A stretch of DNA of 43,163 nt from positions 1 through 43,163 of the forward strand of contig JAGCFP010000031.1 in NCBI GenBank assembly GCA_017650045.1, in the 5' to 3' direction. The DNA comes from Bacteroidaceae bacterium. GTDB taxonomy: Bacteria; Bacteroidota; Bacteroidia; Bacteroidales; Bacteroidaceae. A model generated the notes under the pieces. The model ran no database searches and had not been told where the DNA came from. It saw only the letters and a list, made by a program, of their open reading frames with translations. How positions within the stretch are numbered: position 1 is the first letter of the stretch; every line of letters begins with the position of its first letter. The translations under genes and the position numbers were made by a program. Below, piece after piece: positions 34,953-41,892 of this stretch.

Positions 34953-35915
34953 TTAATTTATTTGAAGGATGATCTTGCCACCAGCGCCCCCCTTTTCTAA
35001 TAAGGTGTGCGCTTCGACGATCTCATCCAGTGTAAAGACTTTGGCATAAAGGGGTTGGATATGCGCATTGGTGATGATGTCGAACATATCCGTGATGGCT
35101 TTCCTGGAGGGAAAGTTGGAGTAGAAACCCGTGAGAAACACTCCGTTGGGAATGTCTTTGATGGGGTCGAACTGAGGAATGCTATAGACATTGCCCAGCA
35201 CCCCCGTGCTGCAGACATAACCTGGGCGACTGACGGTGAGCAACGAGTCACGCAAGGTTTTAGGCCCGATGAGCTCAAGCACCTTGTTGGGTCGCATGGG
35301 GAGCGATTGCTGGCAGATACATTCATCATCGATGATGCAGCAGTCGGCCCCGATGGCTTTCAGCCTCTCGAACGAAGCCTCACGACGGGCAGCCACTATG
35401 ACCCTTGCTCCGATGGCCTTCGCCAGTTGGATGGCAGCCTGTCCCACCGTAGAGGTGGCTCCACGCACCAGCAATGTATCTGTAGCCACCAGTTGCAGAC
35501 ATTCAGAAAGCGAGCCATAGGCCGTATAATAGGTTTCTGGGATAGCAGCCAGTGAAATCCAGTCAAGGTCGGTATCCACCTTGAACACCTGACGCTGGGG
35601 CAGCAGGGCATATTCCGCATAACTGCCGTTGAATGAGCGACCCATACCCCCCATCAGGGCTATCACCCTGTCGCCCTCATGGAGCTGTGAATCAGAGGCA
35701 TCCACCACCTCGCCCACACACTCTATGCCTGGCACTATGGGCGTATGGATATACTCGTGGTCGGCCTCAAACATCCTCAGTAAGGCTTCCGAGTGGTTCA
35801 ACCCAGCAGCACGCACCCTGACCAACACCCATCCAGGCTTCACCTCTGGCACAGGTATCTCACTCACCTTCAAATCTTCGGCCTTACAGCATTTGTCTAA
35901 TACTACCGCTTTCAT
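34953..35915 (-). CDS. Quinone oxidoreductase-type MDR dehydrogenase in the precursor-peptide operon
   Basis: A 320-residue NADPH-dependent medium-chain dehydrogenase/reductase. N-terminal GroES-like domain (MKAVVLDKCCKAEDLKVSEIPVPEVKPGWVLVRVRAAGLNHSE, PGIECVGEV, GDRVIAL), then a Rossmann domain with VRGATSTVGQAAIQLAKAIGARVIV and a final GGAGGKIILQI. It lacks the catalytic-zinc Cys at the AAGLNHSE position, so it belongs to the zinc-free quinone oxidoreductase group. An upstream MLEG start is possible, but the ATG at 35915 overlaps the TAA stop of the radical SAM gene (TAATG), a strong sign of translational coupling. It might reduce a quinone or enone, or act on the modified peptide; the latter is speculation. 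Confidence 0.9.
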   Translation of the reverse strand: MKAVVLDKCCKAEDLKVSEIPVPEVKPGWVLVRVRAAGLNHSEALLRMFEADHEYIHTPIVPGIECVGEVVDASDSQLHEGDRVIALMGGMGRSFNGSYAEYALLPQRQVFKVDTDLDWISLAAIPETYYTAYGSLSECLQLVATDTLLVRGATSTVGQAAIQLAKAIGARVIVAARREASFERLKAIGADCCIIDDECICQQSLPMRPNKVLELIGPKTLRDSLLTVSRPGYVCSTGVLGNVYSIPQFDPIKDIPNGVFLTGFYSNFPSRKAITDMFDIITNAHIQPLYAKVFTLDEIVEAHTLLEKGGAGGKIILQIN

Positions 35916-36943
35916 TATTCCTTCCAACATTGCGGGTCAGCCGCATAAAAGTTTTTCGTATATCCGTAGGCAACAGCAGGACATCCGCGACAGAAGCGCA
36001 GCAGCTCGCACTTACTGCATTTCTCGAAGCGTTCATGCTGGCGGTATTGGTCCATCCGTTCACCACAGAACACATCAGCCAGTTCCTCATTCACCGTGCC
36101 CACATAGCTCTCAAAGCGTCTGCAAGCCATCAGTCGCCCCTCAGCAGAGATGGTAAAATGGCAGTTGCCACAGTTGCACCCATCATAGATGGTCTCCTCG
36201 TCCAGTCCCTCAGGAATCTTGAACAAGCCCTTCTCATAGAGGAACAGCGTCCACAGATGATCCTTCAGGTTAAAGGTCGTGTCAGTGTCCTTATACTGCT
36301 CAAACTTTGCCCAACATCTTTCCAGGAGGTCGCGATACTGCAACGGCTCTATGTGCCAACCCTTATCAGGTGCAGCCTTATCCTCGCTCGTGGGGCAGTA
36401 GCGCCCGAAGGCAAAGATGTCTGCATGATGCTCCACCACCAGGTCTATGATGTCAGGTACCTCATGGATGTTGGTCCCCGATACCGTTGTCATGATGGCA
36501 CAGTGCATCCCCGCCTTTCGGATGGTGTCTATGGCCTCCAGCGTGCGGTCTAACGAGCCAGGCTTACGGAAATAATCATGAGTCTCTCGCAATCCGTCTA
36601 TGCTCAGCTGATACTTTCGACACCCCAAGCTTTTCAGTCGTTGGCACACCTCATCCGTCAGATGGAACGGGTTGCCCATGATGGTGAAAGGGATGTCACG
36701 ACTGTGCACCAACTCCAGGAAATCCCAGAAGCGGCTGTGAAGGATGGGGTCGCCCCCCGTGATATATAAATAAGGTAAGCGACTCATCCGCTGGCACATG
36801 CGCTCCACGTTTGCAAGCACTGAGACAAGCCTTTCCCACGACATCTCTACCAGTTGTGGATGCCCCTCTGAGAAGATGTAGCAGTGCTTGCAACGCTGGT
36901 CGCACGCATCAGTGATGTGCCATTGAAATGCGAAATACTCCAT
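35915..36943 (-). CDS. Radical SAM/SPASM peptide maturase of an ACGX-type system
   Basis: A 342-residue enzyme. The radical SAM motif CX3CX2C is C14-DQR-C18-KH-C21, followed by YITGGDP (SAM-binding GGE-like motif) and QLSIDG. The C-terminal SPASM region (about 250-342) holds many Cys: CNCGNCHF, LMACRRFESY, then CSKCELLRFCRGCPA and the last Cys in PQCWKE. This should bind one or two auxiliary 4Fe-4S clusters, as in peptide-modifying enzymes. The ATG at 36943 is preferred over the GTG at 36946 because an AAGGAG lies 5 nt before it, unusual for this phylum. It begins 9 nt after the ACGX precursor stop and overlaps the dehydrogenase start. I recall a TIGRFAM model for radical SAM/SPASM proteins of an ACGX system; the match needs a search. 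Likely substrates are the Cys residues of the upstream peptide. Confidence 0.88.
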   Translation of the reverse strand: MEYFAFQWHITDACDQRCKHCYIFSEGHPQLVEMSWERLVSVLANVERMCQRMSRLPYLYITGGDPILHSRFWDFLELVHSRDIPFTIMGNPFHLTDEVCQRLKSLGCRKYQLSIDGLRETHDYFRKPGSLDRTLEAIDTIRKAGMHCAIMTTVSGTNIHEVPDIIDLVVEHHADIFAFGRYCPTSEDKAAPDKGWHIEPLQYRDLLERCWAKFEQYKDTDTTFNLKDHLWTLFLYEKGLFKIPEGLDEETIYDGCNCGNCHFTISAEGRLMACRRFESYVGTVNEELADVFCGERMDQYRQHERFEKCSKCELLRFCRGCPAVAYGYTKNFYAADPQCWKE

Positions 36944-36952
36944 CACGTCTCC

Positions 36953-37198
36953 TTACTTCTCACCTGCACCACAGGCACTGCCACAAGCAGCAGGTTTCTC
37001 CTCAGGCTTGTCGCCTGCACCACAGGCACTGCCACAAGCAGCAGGCTTCTCCTCAGGCTTGTCGCCTGCACCACAAGCACTTCCACAGGCAGCAGGTTTG
37101 TCACTGGCACCACAAGCAGCCCCACAAGCAGCGGGCTTCTCCTCGTTCAACATAACGCCCTGAGCGCTATGAGCGAAATTAAAATCTACTCTTTTCAT
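36953..37198 (-). CDS. ACGX-repeat precursor peptide for radical SAM modification
   Basis: An 81-residue peptide from the ATG at 37198. The frame is open further upstream, but that part has a different composition and contains the promoter. Residues 1-20 (MKRVDFNFAHSAQGVMLNEE) look like a leader. Residues 21-81 hold four blocks, KPAACGAACGASD, two of KPAACGSACGAGDKPEE, and KPAACGSACGAGEK. There are eight Ala-Cys-Gly-X motifs and eight Cys, no aromatic residue after position 8, and Lys/Pro/Glu linkers. Repeated Cys motifs with fixed spacing directly upstream of a SPASM enzyme are the hallmark of a modified peptide precursor. Metal-binding or a simple Cys-rich peptide are alternatives. There is no signal peptide, so export would need another route. 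Confidence 0.88.
   Translation of the reverse strand: MKRVDFNFAHSAQGVMLNEEKPAACGAACGASDKPAACGSACGAGDKPEEKPAACGSACGAGDKPEEKPAACGSACGAGEK
36956..37138 (-). repeat. In-frame coding repeat of the ACGX precursor
   Basis: Units at 37100-37138, 37049-37099, 36998-37048 and 36956-36997. The two 51-bp units differ at only a few bases, and the last is 42 bp. Near-identity suggests copy number can change by slippage or recombination. Confidence 0.85.
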
Positions 37199-37282
37199 TT
37201 TCTTACTTTTAAAAATAAACATCTGGTTAGCTAATCGCTTTACAAAGATGCGGAAAAGAATCATTCTCGACAAGAGAGCACG

Positions 37283-37314
37283 CAAAGGTAAGCAACTTTC
37301 TAAAAGAAAGCAAT
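37283..37314 (-). promoter_or_regulatory. Promoter of the ACGX operon
   Basis: On the minus strand, ATTG (37311-37314), 20 nt, TACCTTTG (37283-37290). The -7 is perfect and the -33 is the ATTG variant also seen at the ABM gene. The leader is about 80 nt. A GTAAG half-site overlaps the -7 at 37288-37292, but no full ACTTAC-N6-GTAAGT repeat is present. Confidence 0.55.
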
Positions 37315-37419
37315 AATGAATGTCAAATATTTTTTGCACAGCAATATTACAGATTATTAACGTAATCAGCACCTCAGCAAATATACATCCCTCCACACCC
37401 AGTGAAAACCTTCCGCAAG

Positions 37420-37453
37420 TTTGGTATTTCTATAGTTTTTTTTTGTAGTTTTG
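37420..37453 (+). promoter_or_regulatory. Promoter of the Na+/H+ antiporter gene
   Basis: TTTG (37420-37423), 22 nt, TAGTTTTG (37446-37453), start codon at 37490. Confidence 0.55.
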
Positions 37454-37489
37454 CATCCGAAAAAAGTCAGACCATAATAATTAAGAACT

Positions 37490-39082
37490 ATGATAGAGTA
37501 TTTTGCCATCTTCGTCATTACGATGATCGTAGTGATTTCCCTGCTTACTGTGTTAGGCAACCGACTGAAAATCGCTTATCCCGTTTTGTTGGTGTTGTTC
37601 GGACTGATTGTCGGACTCATTCCGGGCTTACCACAACTCACGCTGGATCCTAAACTGATACTCATCATATTTCTGCCGCCCTTGCTCTATGAGAGCTCTA
37701 TGAGCGTGTCTGTGAAGGAGGTGCGTAACTGGTGGAGGGTCATCCTGAGCTACGCCTTCCTGCTGGTGCTGCTCACAGCCCTGTCGGTAGCGCTGCTGGC
37801 GGCTTGGCTCATACCAGGCTTCTCACTATCTACGGGCTTCCTGCTGGGTGGCATCGTGGCTTCCACAGATGCGGTGAGTGCCAACGTGATCATGAAATAC
37901 GTCAAGGTGCCCAGCCGTGTATCTACCATCATAGAGACGGAGAGTCTTTTCAACGATGCCTCCTCACTGATTGTGTTCAGCTTCGCCTTAGTGGCAGTTG
38001 CCACAGGCACCTTCAATGCTGGGCAAGCCTCCCTCTTATTCGTCTGGATGGTGCTGGGAGGAGCTGCCGTCGGGGTGCTGGTCACGATGATTCTGGTGCA
38101 ACTGATGCGCTGGCTTCGCGTAGATACTAAGGTGGCCATCGTGCTTGGCCTCATTGCACCATACATCATGTATCTGATAGGAGAGGCCATAGGCGCTTCA
38201 GGCGTGCTGGCAGTGGTGTGTGGCGGCATGATGCTGGGATATTCCAACGTGAAAATCTTAGACAGTGAAACGCGCACCCAAGGGCTGAACGTGTGGCGCA
38301 ATTTCGTCTTCCTGCTCAACGGATTTGCTTTCCTTCTGCTCGGACTCGACCTGCCAGAGGTGGTCAGTGGCATCCAGCAAGAAGGCCTCAGTATCTGGAC
38401 GGTCACCCTGTGGGGTTTAGTGCTGGCGCTGATGCTTATGCTGGTGCGCTTCGGAACCTCCTTAGGAAATATGGCAGTGGCTTGGCTCCGTAGGAAGGTA
38501 TTGGGCGATCATAAGAACCAGTACCTCTTCGACCTTCCCACCTGCTGCATCGTGGGTTGGAGTGGCATGCGTGGCGTGCTGGCATTGGCAGCGGCGCTGT
38601 CCATCCCCTTGGTAATAGAAGAAACGGGTGCCCCCTTCCCACATCGCAACCTGGTGCTCTATCTCACGTTCATCATTATCCTGGTCACCCTGTTGGTGCA
38701 AGGGTCCTCGCTCCCTTCTCTCCTGAAGCGCGTGCGCTTCCCTGAGTATAACGACCATATTCCAGAAGACGCAGCCCGTAAGCTTATCCGTCGCGAGTTG
38801 GCAGAATATAGCTTGGAGTACATCCAGCGCCATCCTGCCCAGACCGATGAAGAGCAAACCCTGGTGAATTACCTCATCGAATACTGGAACGACAGGCTCA
38901 GCGATAATAAGAACGTCTTACCCACGAAGGAAGAAAACAAGAACTATTTCTATCGCCTCTGTCAGGCCCAGCGCATGTATCTCAACGACATCAATCACAA
39001 GCATCCCGAGATCAGTGAAGAGCTCATCCGCCTGTTTGTCCTCAGCGTAGATTTGGAAGAACTGCGGTTGAAGCATGAGTGA
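37490..39082 (+). CDS. CPA1-family Na+/H+ antiporter
   Basis: A 530-residue inner-membrane protein with about 12 membrane segments (to about residue 405) and a cytoplasmic helical tail of about 110 residues. CPA1 motifs are IIFLPPLLYESSMSV, GGIVASTDAVSANVIMKYVKVP and ESLFNDASSLIVF with N155-D156, the ion-binding pair of the family. GWSGMRGVLALAAALSIP lies near the end of the transport domain. It exchanges Na+ (or K+) for protons to control pH and sodium. It is transcribed divergently from the ACGX operon from its own promoter and ends at a bidirectional terminator. Confidence 0.93.
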   Translation: MIEYFAIFVITMIVVISLLTVLGNRLKIAYPVLLVLFGLIVGLIPGLPQLTLDPKLILIIFLPPLLYESSMSVSVKEVRNWWRVILSYAFLLVLLTALSVALLAAWLIPGFSLSTGFLLGGIVASTDAVSANVIMKYVKVPSRVSTIIETESLFNDASSLIVFSFALVAVATGTFNAGQASLLFVWMVLGGAAVGVLVTMILVQLMRWLRVDTKVAIVLGLIAPYIMYLIGEAIGASGVLAVVCGGMMLGYSNVKILDSETRTQGLNVWRNFVFLLNGFAFLLLGLDLPEVVSGIQQEGLSIWTVTLWGLVLALMLMLVRFGTSLGNMAVAWLRRKVLGDHKNQYLFDLPTCCIVGWSGMRGVLALAAALSIPLVIEETGAPFPHRNLVLYLTFIIILVTLLVQGSSLPSLLKRVRFPEYNDHIPEDAARKLIRRELAEYSLEYIQRHPAQTDEEQTLVNYLIEYWNDRLSDNKNVLPTKEENKNYFYRLCQAQRMYLNDINHKHPEISEELIRLFVLSVDLEELRLKHE

Positions 39083-39086
39083 ACAT

Positions 39087-39134
39087 AAGAAAGCCCAATG
39101 CTGCGTTAGCGTGCTGCATTGGGCTTCTTTTTTT
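39087..39134. terminator. Bidirectional terminator, copy 2 of a near-duplicate pair
   Basis: GCCCAATGC (39093-39101) pairs with GCATTGGGC (39116-39124), with an inner GC/GC pair beyond a T-T mismatch, flanked by AAGAAA and TTCTTTTTTT. It lies between the antiporter and the minus-strand smalltalk gene and abuts the latter's stop codon. Confidence 0.9.
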
Positions 39135-39240
39135 ACAGCATACTCATGCAGGATGATACACCTATCGAGGTACCAATGGCTGTGAGAATAGCTATAAGCA
39201 ACTGAATGCCATACTTAATAAGTTCTTTCTTGTTTTTCAT
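39133..39240 (-). CDS. Smalltalk-type small membrane protein
   Basis: A 35-residue ORF: a charged start (MKNKKELIKYG), one hydrophobic helix (IQLLIAILTAIGTSIGV) and SSCMSML. It matches the pattern of the Bacteroidetes smalltalk protein family, tiny single-helix proteins found beside HU-family genes. An HU-HIG gene lies 92 bp upstream on the same strand. The Cys after the helix might be lipidated, but that is uncertain. Function unknown. Confidence 0.75.
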   Translation of the reverse strand: MKNKKELIKYGIQLLIAILTAIGTSIGVSSCMSML

Positions 39241-39321
39241 AGTTAATAGTTTAGAGTTTAGGGTTTAGAGTTTAGAGAATTGCTGCGCAGCCTAATTCTC
39301 AATTCTCAATTCTCAATTTTC
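39241..39321. repeat. Two heptamer arrays around a palindrome
   Basis: AGTTAAT then AGTTTAG, AGTTTAG, GGTTTAG, AGTTTAG (39241-39275), followed by the palindrome GCTGCGCAGC (39282-39291), then AATTCTC three times and AATTTTC (39294-39321). All units are 7 nt. It lies between the smalltalk and HU-HIG genes. Confidence 0.8.
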
Positions 39322-39332
39322 AATTGGTCTGA

Positions 39333-39890
39333 TTACCCGATGCCTCCATCACTGTTGCCACCAGTGTTCTCAGTGCCACCAGTGTTGGTGTTGCCACCAG
39401 TGTTCTCGCTGCCCTCGTTCTCGCCAGTGTTGTCACCACCTTCGTTATCCTCCACTTCACCACTGTCACCACTGGTCACACGCTTCAGAACGTTGCCCTC
39501 TTCGTCCAGACAAGTGATTTGGATGCTCGTGTTCTTCAGTTCATCCTTCAGAGCCACATTAGGGGCGAAGATGATGCGTCGTACAGAGATCAGGGAAGTC
39601 TTCACGTCCTCCAGATTCTCCACTGCCTTAGAGCGGACGCTGAAACGCATGTTTCCCAGTCCTGGCAGAGGCACGCTGTGGCCTTCAGTCGCCCACGTGC
39701 GAATCACTTCACCTGCAGCATCCCAAGCTGCCTTGATCACACCTGCTGAGATCCCGCTGTGGGTGGATGCCTCGCTGAAGACTTTCTTCTCCTGGATTGG
39801 CGTGTAGAGGTCGGGGCGCATTACGAATTTCTTGCCCGGGTTCTTACCCAGTTTCACTTCACGTCGTTGTGCAATTACTTTAATAGCCAT
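39333..39890 (-). CDS. HU-family DNA-binding protein (HU-HIG type) with low-complexity acidic tail
   Basis: A 185-residue protein. Residues 1-95 are an HU-like domain (MAIKVIAQRREVKLGKNPGKKFVMRPDLY, SEASTHSGISAGVIKAAWDAAGEVI, GHSVPLPGLGNMRFSVRSKAV). A short Ig-like region follows (about 96-142, ISVRRIIFAPNVALKDELKNTSIQI). The final 43 residues are a Gly/Asn/Thr/Glu-rich acidic tail with repeated NTGG and ENTGG, encoded by repeated CCACCAGTGTT-like DNA. Such genes recur beside smalltalk genes in Bacteroidales. It probably binds DNA; the role is unknown. It has a consensus promoter at 40070-40101 and a leader of about 175 nt. Confidence 0.88.
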   Translation of the reverse strand: MAIKVIAQRREVKLGKNPGKKFVMRPDLYTPIQEKKVFSEASTHSGISAGVIKAAWDAAGEVIRTWATEGHSVPLPGLGNMRFSVRSKAVENLEDVKTSLISVRRIIFAPNVALKDELKNTSIQITCLDEEGNVLKRVTSGDSGEVEDNEGGDNTGENEGSENTGGNTNTGGTENTGGNSDGGIG

Positions 39891-40069
39891 AGTTTTGTCG
39901 TGTTTTAATTAGTAAATATATTCAATTCTCTCTGTCTTTTTTCGGCTCGGATTCACAGGGCCCCATCAAGGAGAAATTTTGCGACCTTTAATGCGCGCAA
40001 TTTCCAGAGTTAACTTTCGCAATTTTTATCCTTAATGCTAGTGTCGCCGCCACCTCAAGCAAGACAATA
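39891..40069 (-). other. Long untranslated leader of the HU-HIG gene
   Basis: About 175 nt lie between promoter and start codon. Direct copies of CGCAATTT are at 39996-40003 and 40018-40025, and AAATT/AATTT arms around 39975-40003 can form a hairpin. No known riboswitch is recognised; a structured leader is possible. Confidence 0.35.
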
Positions 40070-40101
40070 CAAAGATACAAAATCAAGGGGGCGCTGCCAA
40101 A
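40070..40101 (-). promoter_or_regulatory. Consensus promoter of the HU-HIG gene
   Basis: On the minus strand, TTTG (40098-40101), 20 nt, TATCTTTG (40070-40077): a complete consensus match. Confidence 0.7.
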
Positions 40102-40154
40102 TTATTTGAGAATTCATTTTCGACTTTTTTGAAGTGTTAAAATCATATCGGGAG

Positions 40155-40357
40155 CGCACTGCGCACCGCGCACCGCGCACCATTACTCAAATTCGTTTTC
40201 TAAACCAGGTGCGCTGCGTACATACTTATCTTATATATTATAATAATTATTATAATATATAAGATAAAAATAAAGATAACAATTATATTGGCGTTCAAAG
40301 ATTCCTCTTACACGTTGCAAAACACCAAACGGTGCGCGGTGCGCGGTGCGGAGTGCG
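40155..40357. repeat. 27-bp inverted repeat built of GCGCACC heptamers, enclosing about 150 bp
   Basis: Arms at 40155-40181 and 40331-40357 are reverse complements with a single mismatch. Each arm contains GCGCACC-type units in tandem (three perfect copies in the left arm, 40161-40181). The enclosed 149 bp include a perfect 42-bp palindrome. The element lies in a 650-bp gene-free region between the HU-HIG and TlpA-like genes. It could be a mobile-element remnant, a nucleoid-protein site or a structured RNA. Confidence 0.85.
40226..40267. repeat. Perfect 42-bp AT-only-core palindrome
   Basis: Two exact 21-bp arms meet at 40246/40247 with no loop. Nearly all A/T, the only G/C being one pair (40230 with 40263). 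It can extrude as a cruciform and is centred near the middle of the larger inverted repeat. Confidence 0.9.
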
Positions 40358-40495
40358 AACCTAAATAAACTGAGGGAGAAATAGCAGAATGTAAGAGACG
40401 GCACCTCGTTTTGATTAATATAGACCTATCTATTTGCGCAAAAATGCAGAGATGCAATGGTTAAGGCAGGAGCGCCCCTTGCCTGTAAGAAAAGA

Positions 40496-40531
40496 ACTCC
40501 CACTACAGGAATAAAACCTTGTTGTGGGAGT
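40496..40531 (-). terminator. Terminator of the TlpA-like lipoprotein gene
   Basis: ACTCCCAC (40496-40503) pairs with GTGGGAGT (40524-40531). In the minus direction it is followed by TCTTTTCTT. Confidence 0.75.
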
Positions 40532-40541
40532 CTTCTATTAA

Positions 40542-41759
40542 TTATAACAATTCGTCTATTGTTTTCTTGATTTCCAAATCCGTATAATCTAACCCAAATC
40601 CGTAAAACACCTTCCTTACAAATCTGGTTTTATCGATGAGGAAAAACCATGGAGCGGCCTTTCCCGTCTTATAAGCCTCTATTACTTGATCTGTAGCGCG
40701 AACATAGGGGTAATTCAACTGCTTCTTTTCTTGATAAGTTCTCATCGTTTCATCATTTGCACCCCATGATTCCAGAGAGATTATCTGCAAATCATTTTCG
40801 CTGTAATCTTCACGCAGTTTCTTTAAGAAAGGTACCGCTGCCTGACAAGGTCCACATGCCACTCCTGAGAACTCTAATAATATTAATTTAGAGTGAAAAT
40901 CTTTCAAAGAGACATCTTTACCATCCATGGTTTGCAAGGTCCATTGTGGCGCTGGCAAATTCAATAAGGCATTCTTTTCACTCCGAGATTGTGATGCACG
41001 AGTATAAGGTTTAACCACATAATTATAAGGTATATAGTCCGATATATCGAAATCTTCGGGGTTTTCAGCATTAATCACAGGGTCTATGCATTGGCTATCT
41101 GAAGTATTATGCTCTTGGATACGTTTTAAGCGATAAGGTAAATCTTTCTGCTTATCAATCCAAAGTTCATACTCAGAAGTCGGATCGGTTATTATTGGAT
41201 TTGCAGCATCATTATGTACTATCTGCCCACCGATAAGCTCCACTTGCTCATCCTCTTTTATAATGATGTGGAACTTATAATAATCCACTGAATCTACCAA
41301 TGTATAGGTCACATTATCCTCTGTAGTCAAGGTATAATCCAAGAGTGCATGAGCATCCTTATAAAAAGGAGCAATAAACGGGCGAAAAGGGAGTTTCCTT
41401 GTAGAAAAATCATCTCGAATAACACCCTCATGTTCTGGAAAAACATCGTAGGATGCTTCACCATCATAACCAAAAGACATCTGCCTTTTATTGTCTGGAT
41501 CCAGAACCACAAAAGACCATCCCATCATCGTATCTTCAGGATGGATGTAAGACTTAAAATAGCTCATGGTGTGGCCGTCTGGTTCCTTCGCACCCCATAA
41601 ATAATTGTAACTCTCCAGCGTATAACTTGCAGTTTTTATTTGCTCCAGATTACCCTTTACCTGTTTCAGATAAGCGTTAGCATCTATCGGCCTTTCAGCA
41701 CAGCCAATAAATGAGACGAGTACAGACAGAAGCAAAAACGTTTTTTTTATCGTAACCAT
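40542..41759 (-). CDS. TlpA-like thioredoxin-domain lipoprotein
   Basis: A 405-residue protein with a lipoprotein signal (LLLSVLVSFIGC, Cys 20). The N-terminal 270 residues form an unassigned beta-rich domain (ASYTLESYNYLWGAKEPDGHTMSYF, QMSFGYDGEASYDVF). The C-terminal 130 residues are a TlpA/AhpC-TSA-type thioredoxin fold with C302-G-P-C305 in GVACGPCQAAVPFL and the cis-Pro loop KAAPWFFLID. It would act as an envelope thiol-disulfide reductase, partner unknown. Genes of this layout often occur near TonB or peptide systems in Bacteroidales. The AT-rich codons differ from the hydrolase genes. It stands alone with its own terminator. Confidence 0.87.
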   Translation of the reverse strand: MVTIKKTFLLLSVLVSFIGCAERPIDANAYLKQVKGNLEQIKTASYTLESYNYLWGAKEPDGHTMSYFKSYIHPEDTMMGWSFVVLDPDNKRQMSFGYDGEASYDVFPEHEGVIRDDFSTRKLPFRPFIAPFYKDAHALLDYTLTTEDNVTYTLVDSVDYYKFHIIIKEDEQVELIGGQIVHNDAANPIITDPTSEYELWIDKQKDLPYRLKRIQEHNTSDSQCIDPVINAENPEDFDISDYIPYNYVVKPYTRASQSRSEKNALLNLPAPQWTLQTMDGKDVSLKDFHSKLILLEFSGVACGPCQAAVPFLKKLREDYSENDLQIISLESWGANDETMRTYQEKKQLNYPYVRATDQVIEAYKTGKAAPWFFLIDKTRFVRKVFYGFGLDYTDLEIKKTIDELL

Positions 41760-41829
41760 AATATCTTAATTTTTATTGTTTATTTGTGAACAAAAAAACT
41801 CATTGCGCAAACGTATTATTTGTTTGCTG

Positions 41830-41837
41830 CAAATATA
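41830..41837 (-). promoter_or_regulatory. -7 element for the TlpA-like gene
   Basis: CAAATATA on the plus strand is TATATTTG on the minus strand, a perfect TAnnTTTG match 71 nt before the start. No -33 at the standard distance. Confidence 0.45.
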
Positions 41838-41892
41838 AGTACAAAAGTGGAGAAGTGGTGCATTTTCAGTTAAGCCCACGGTTCAATGGACC

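Noticed and set aside
36956-37138. Regularly spaced DNA repeats that might suggest a CRISPR array
   Set aside because: The repeats are in frame, adjoin each other without unique spacers and encode the ACGX core; no cas gene is nearby.
37199-37396. N-terminal extension of the precursor peptide to 147 residues
   Set aside because: The extension has unrelated hydrophobic composition and contains the promoter at 37283-37314; the ATG at 37198 gives a typical leader.
39248-39275. TTTAGGG-like units resembling plant telomere repeat
   Set aside because: Only one unit is GGTTTAG, the others are AGTTTAG; it belongs with the other heptamer arrays of this genome.
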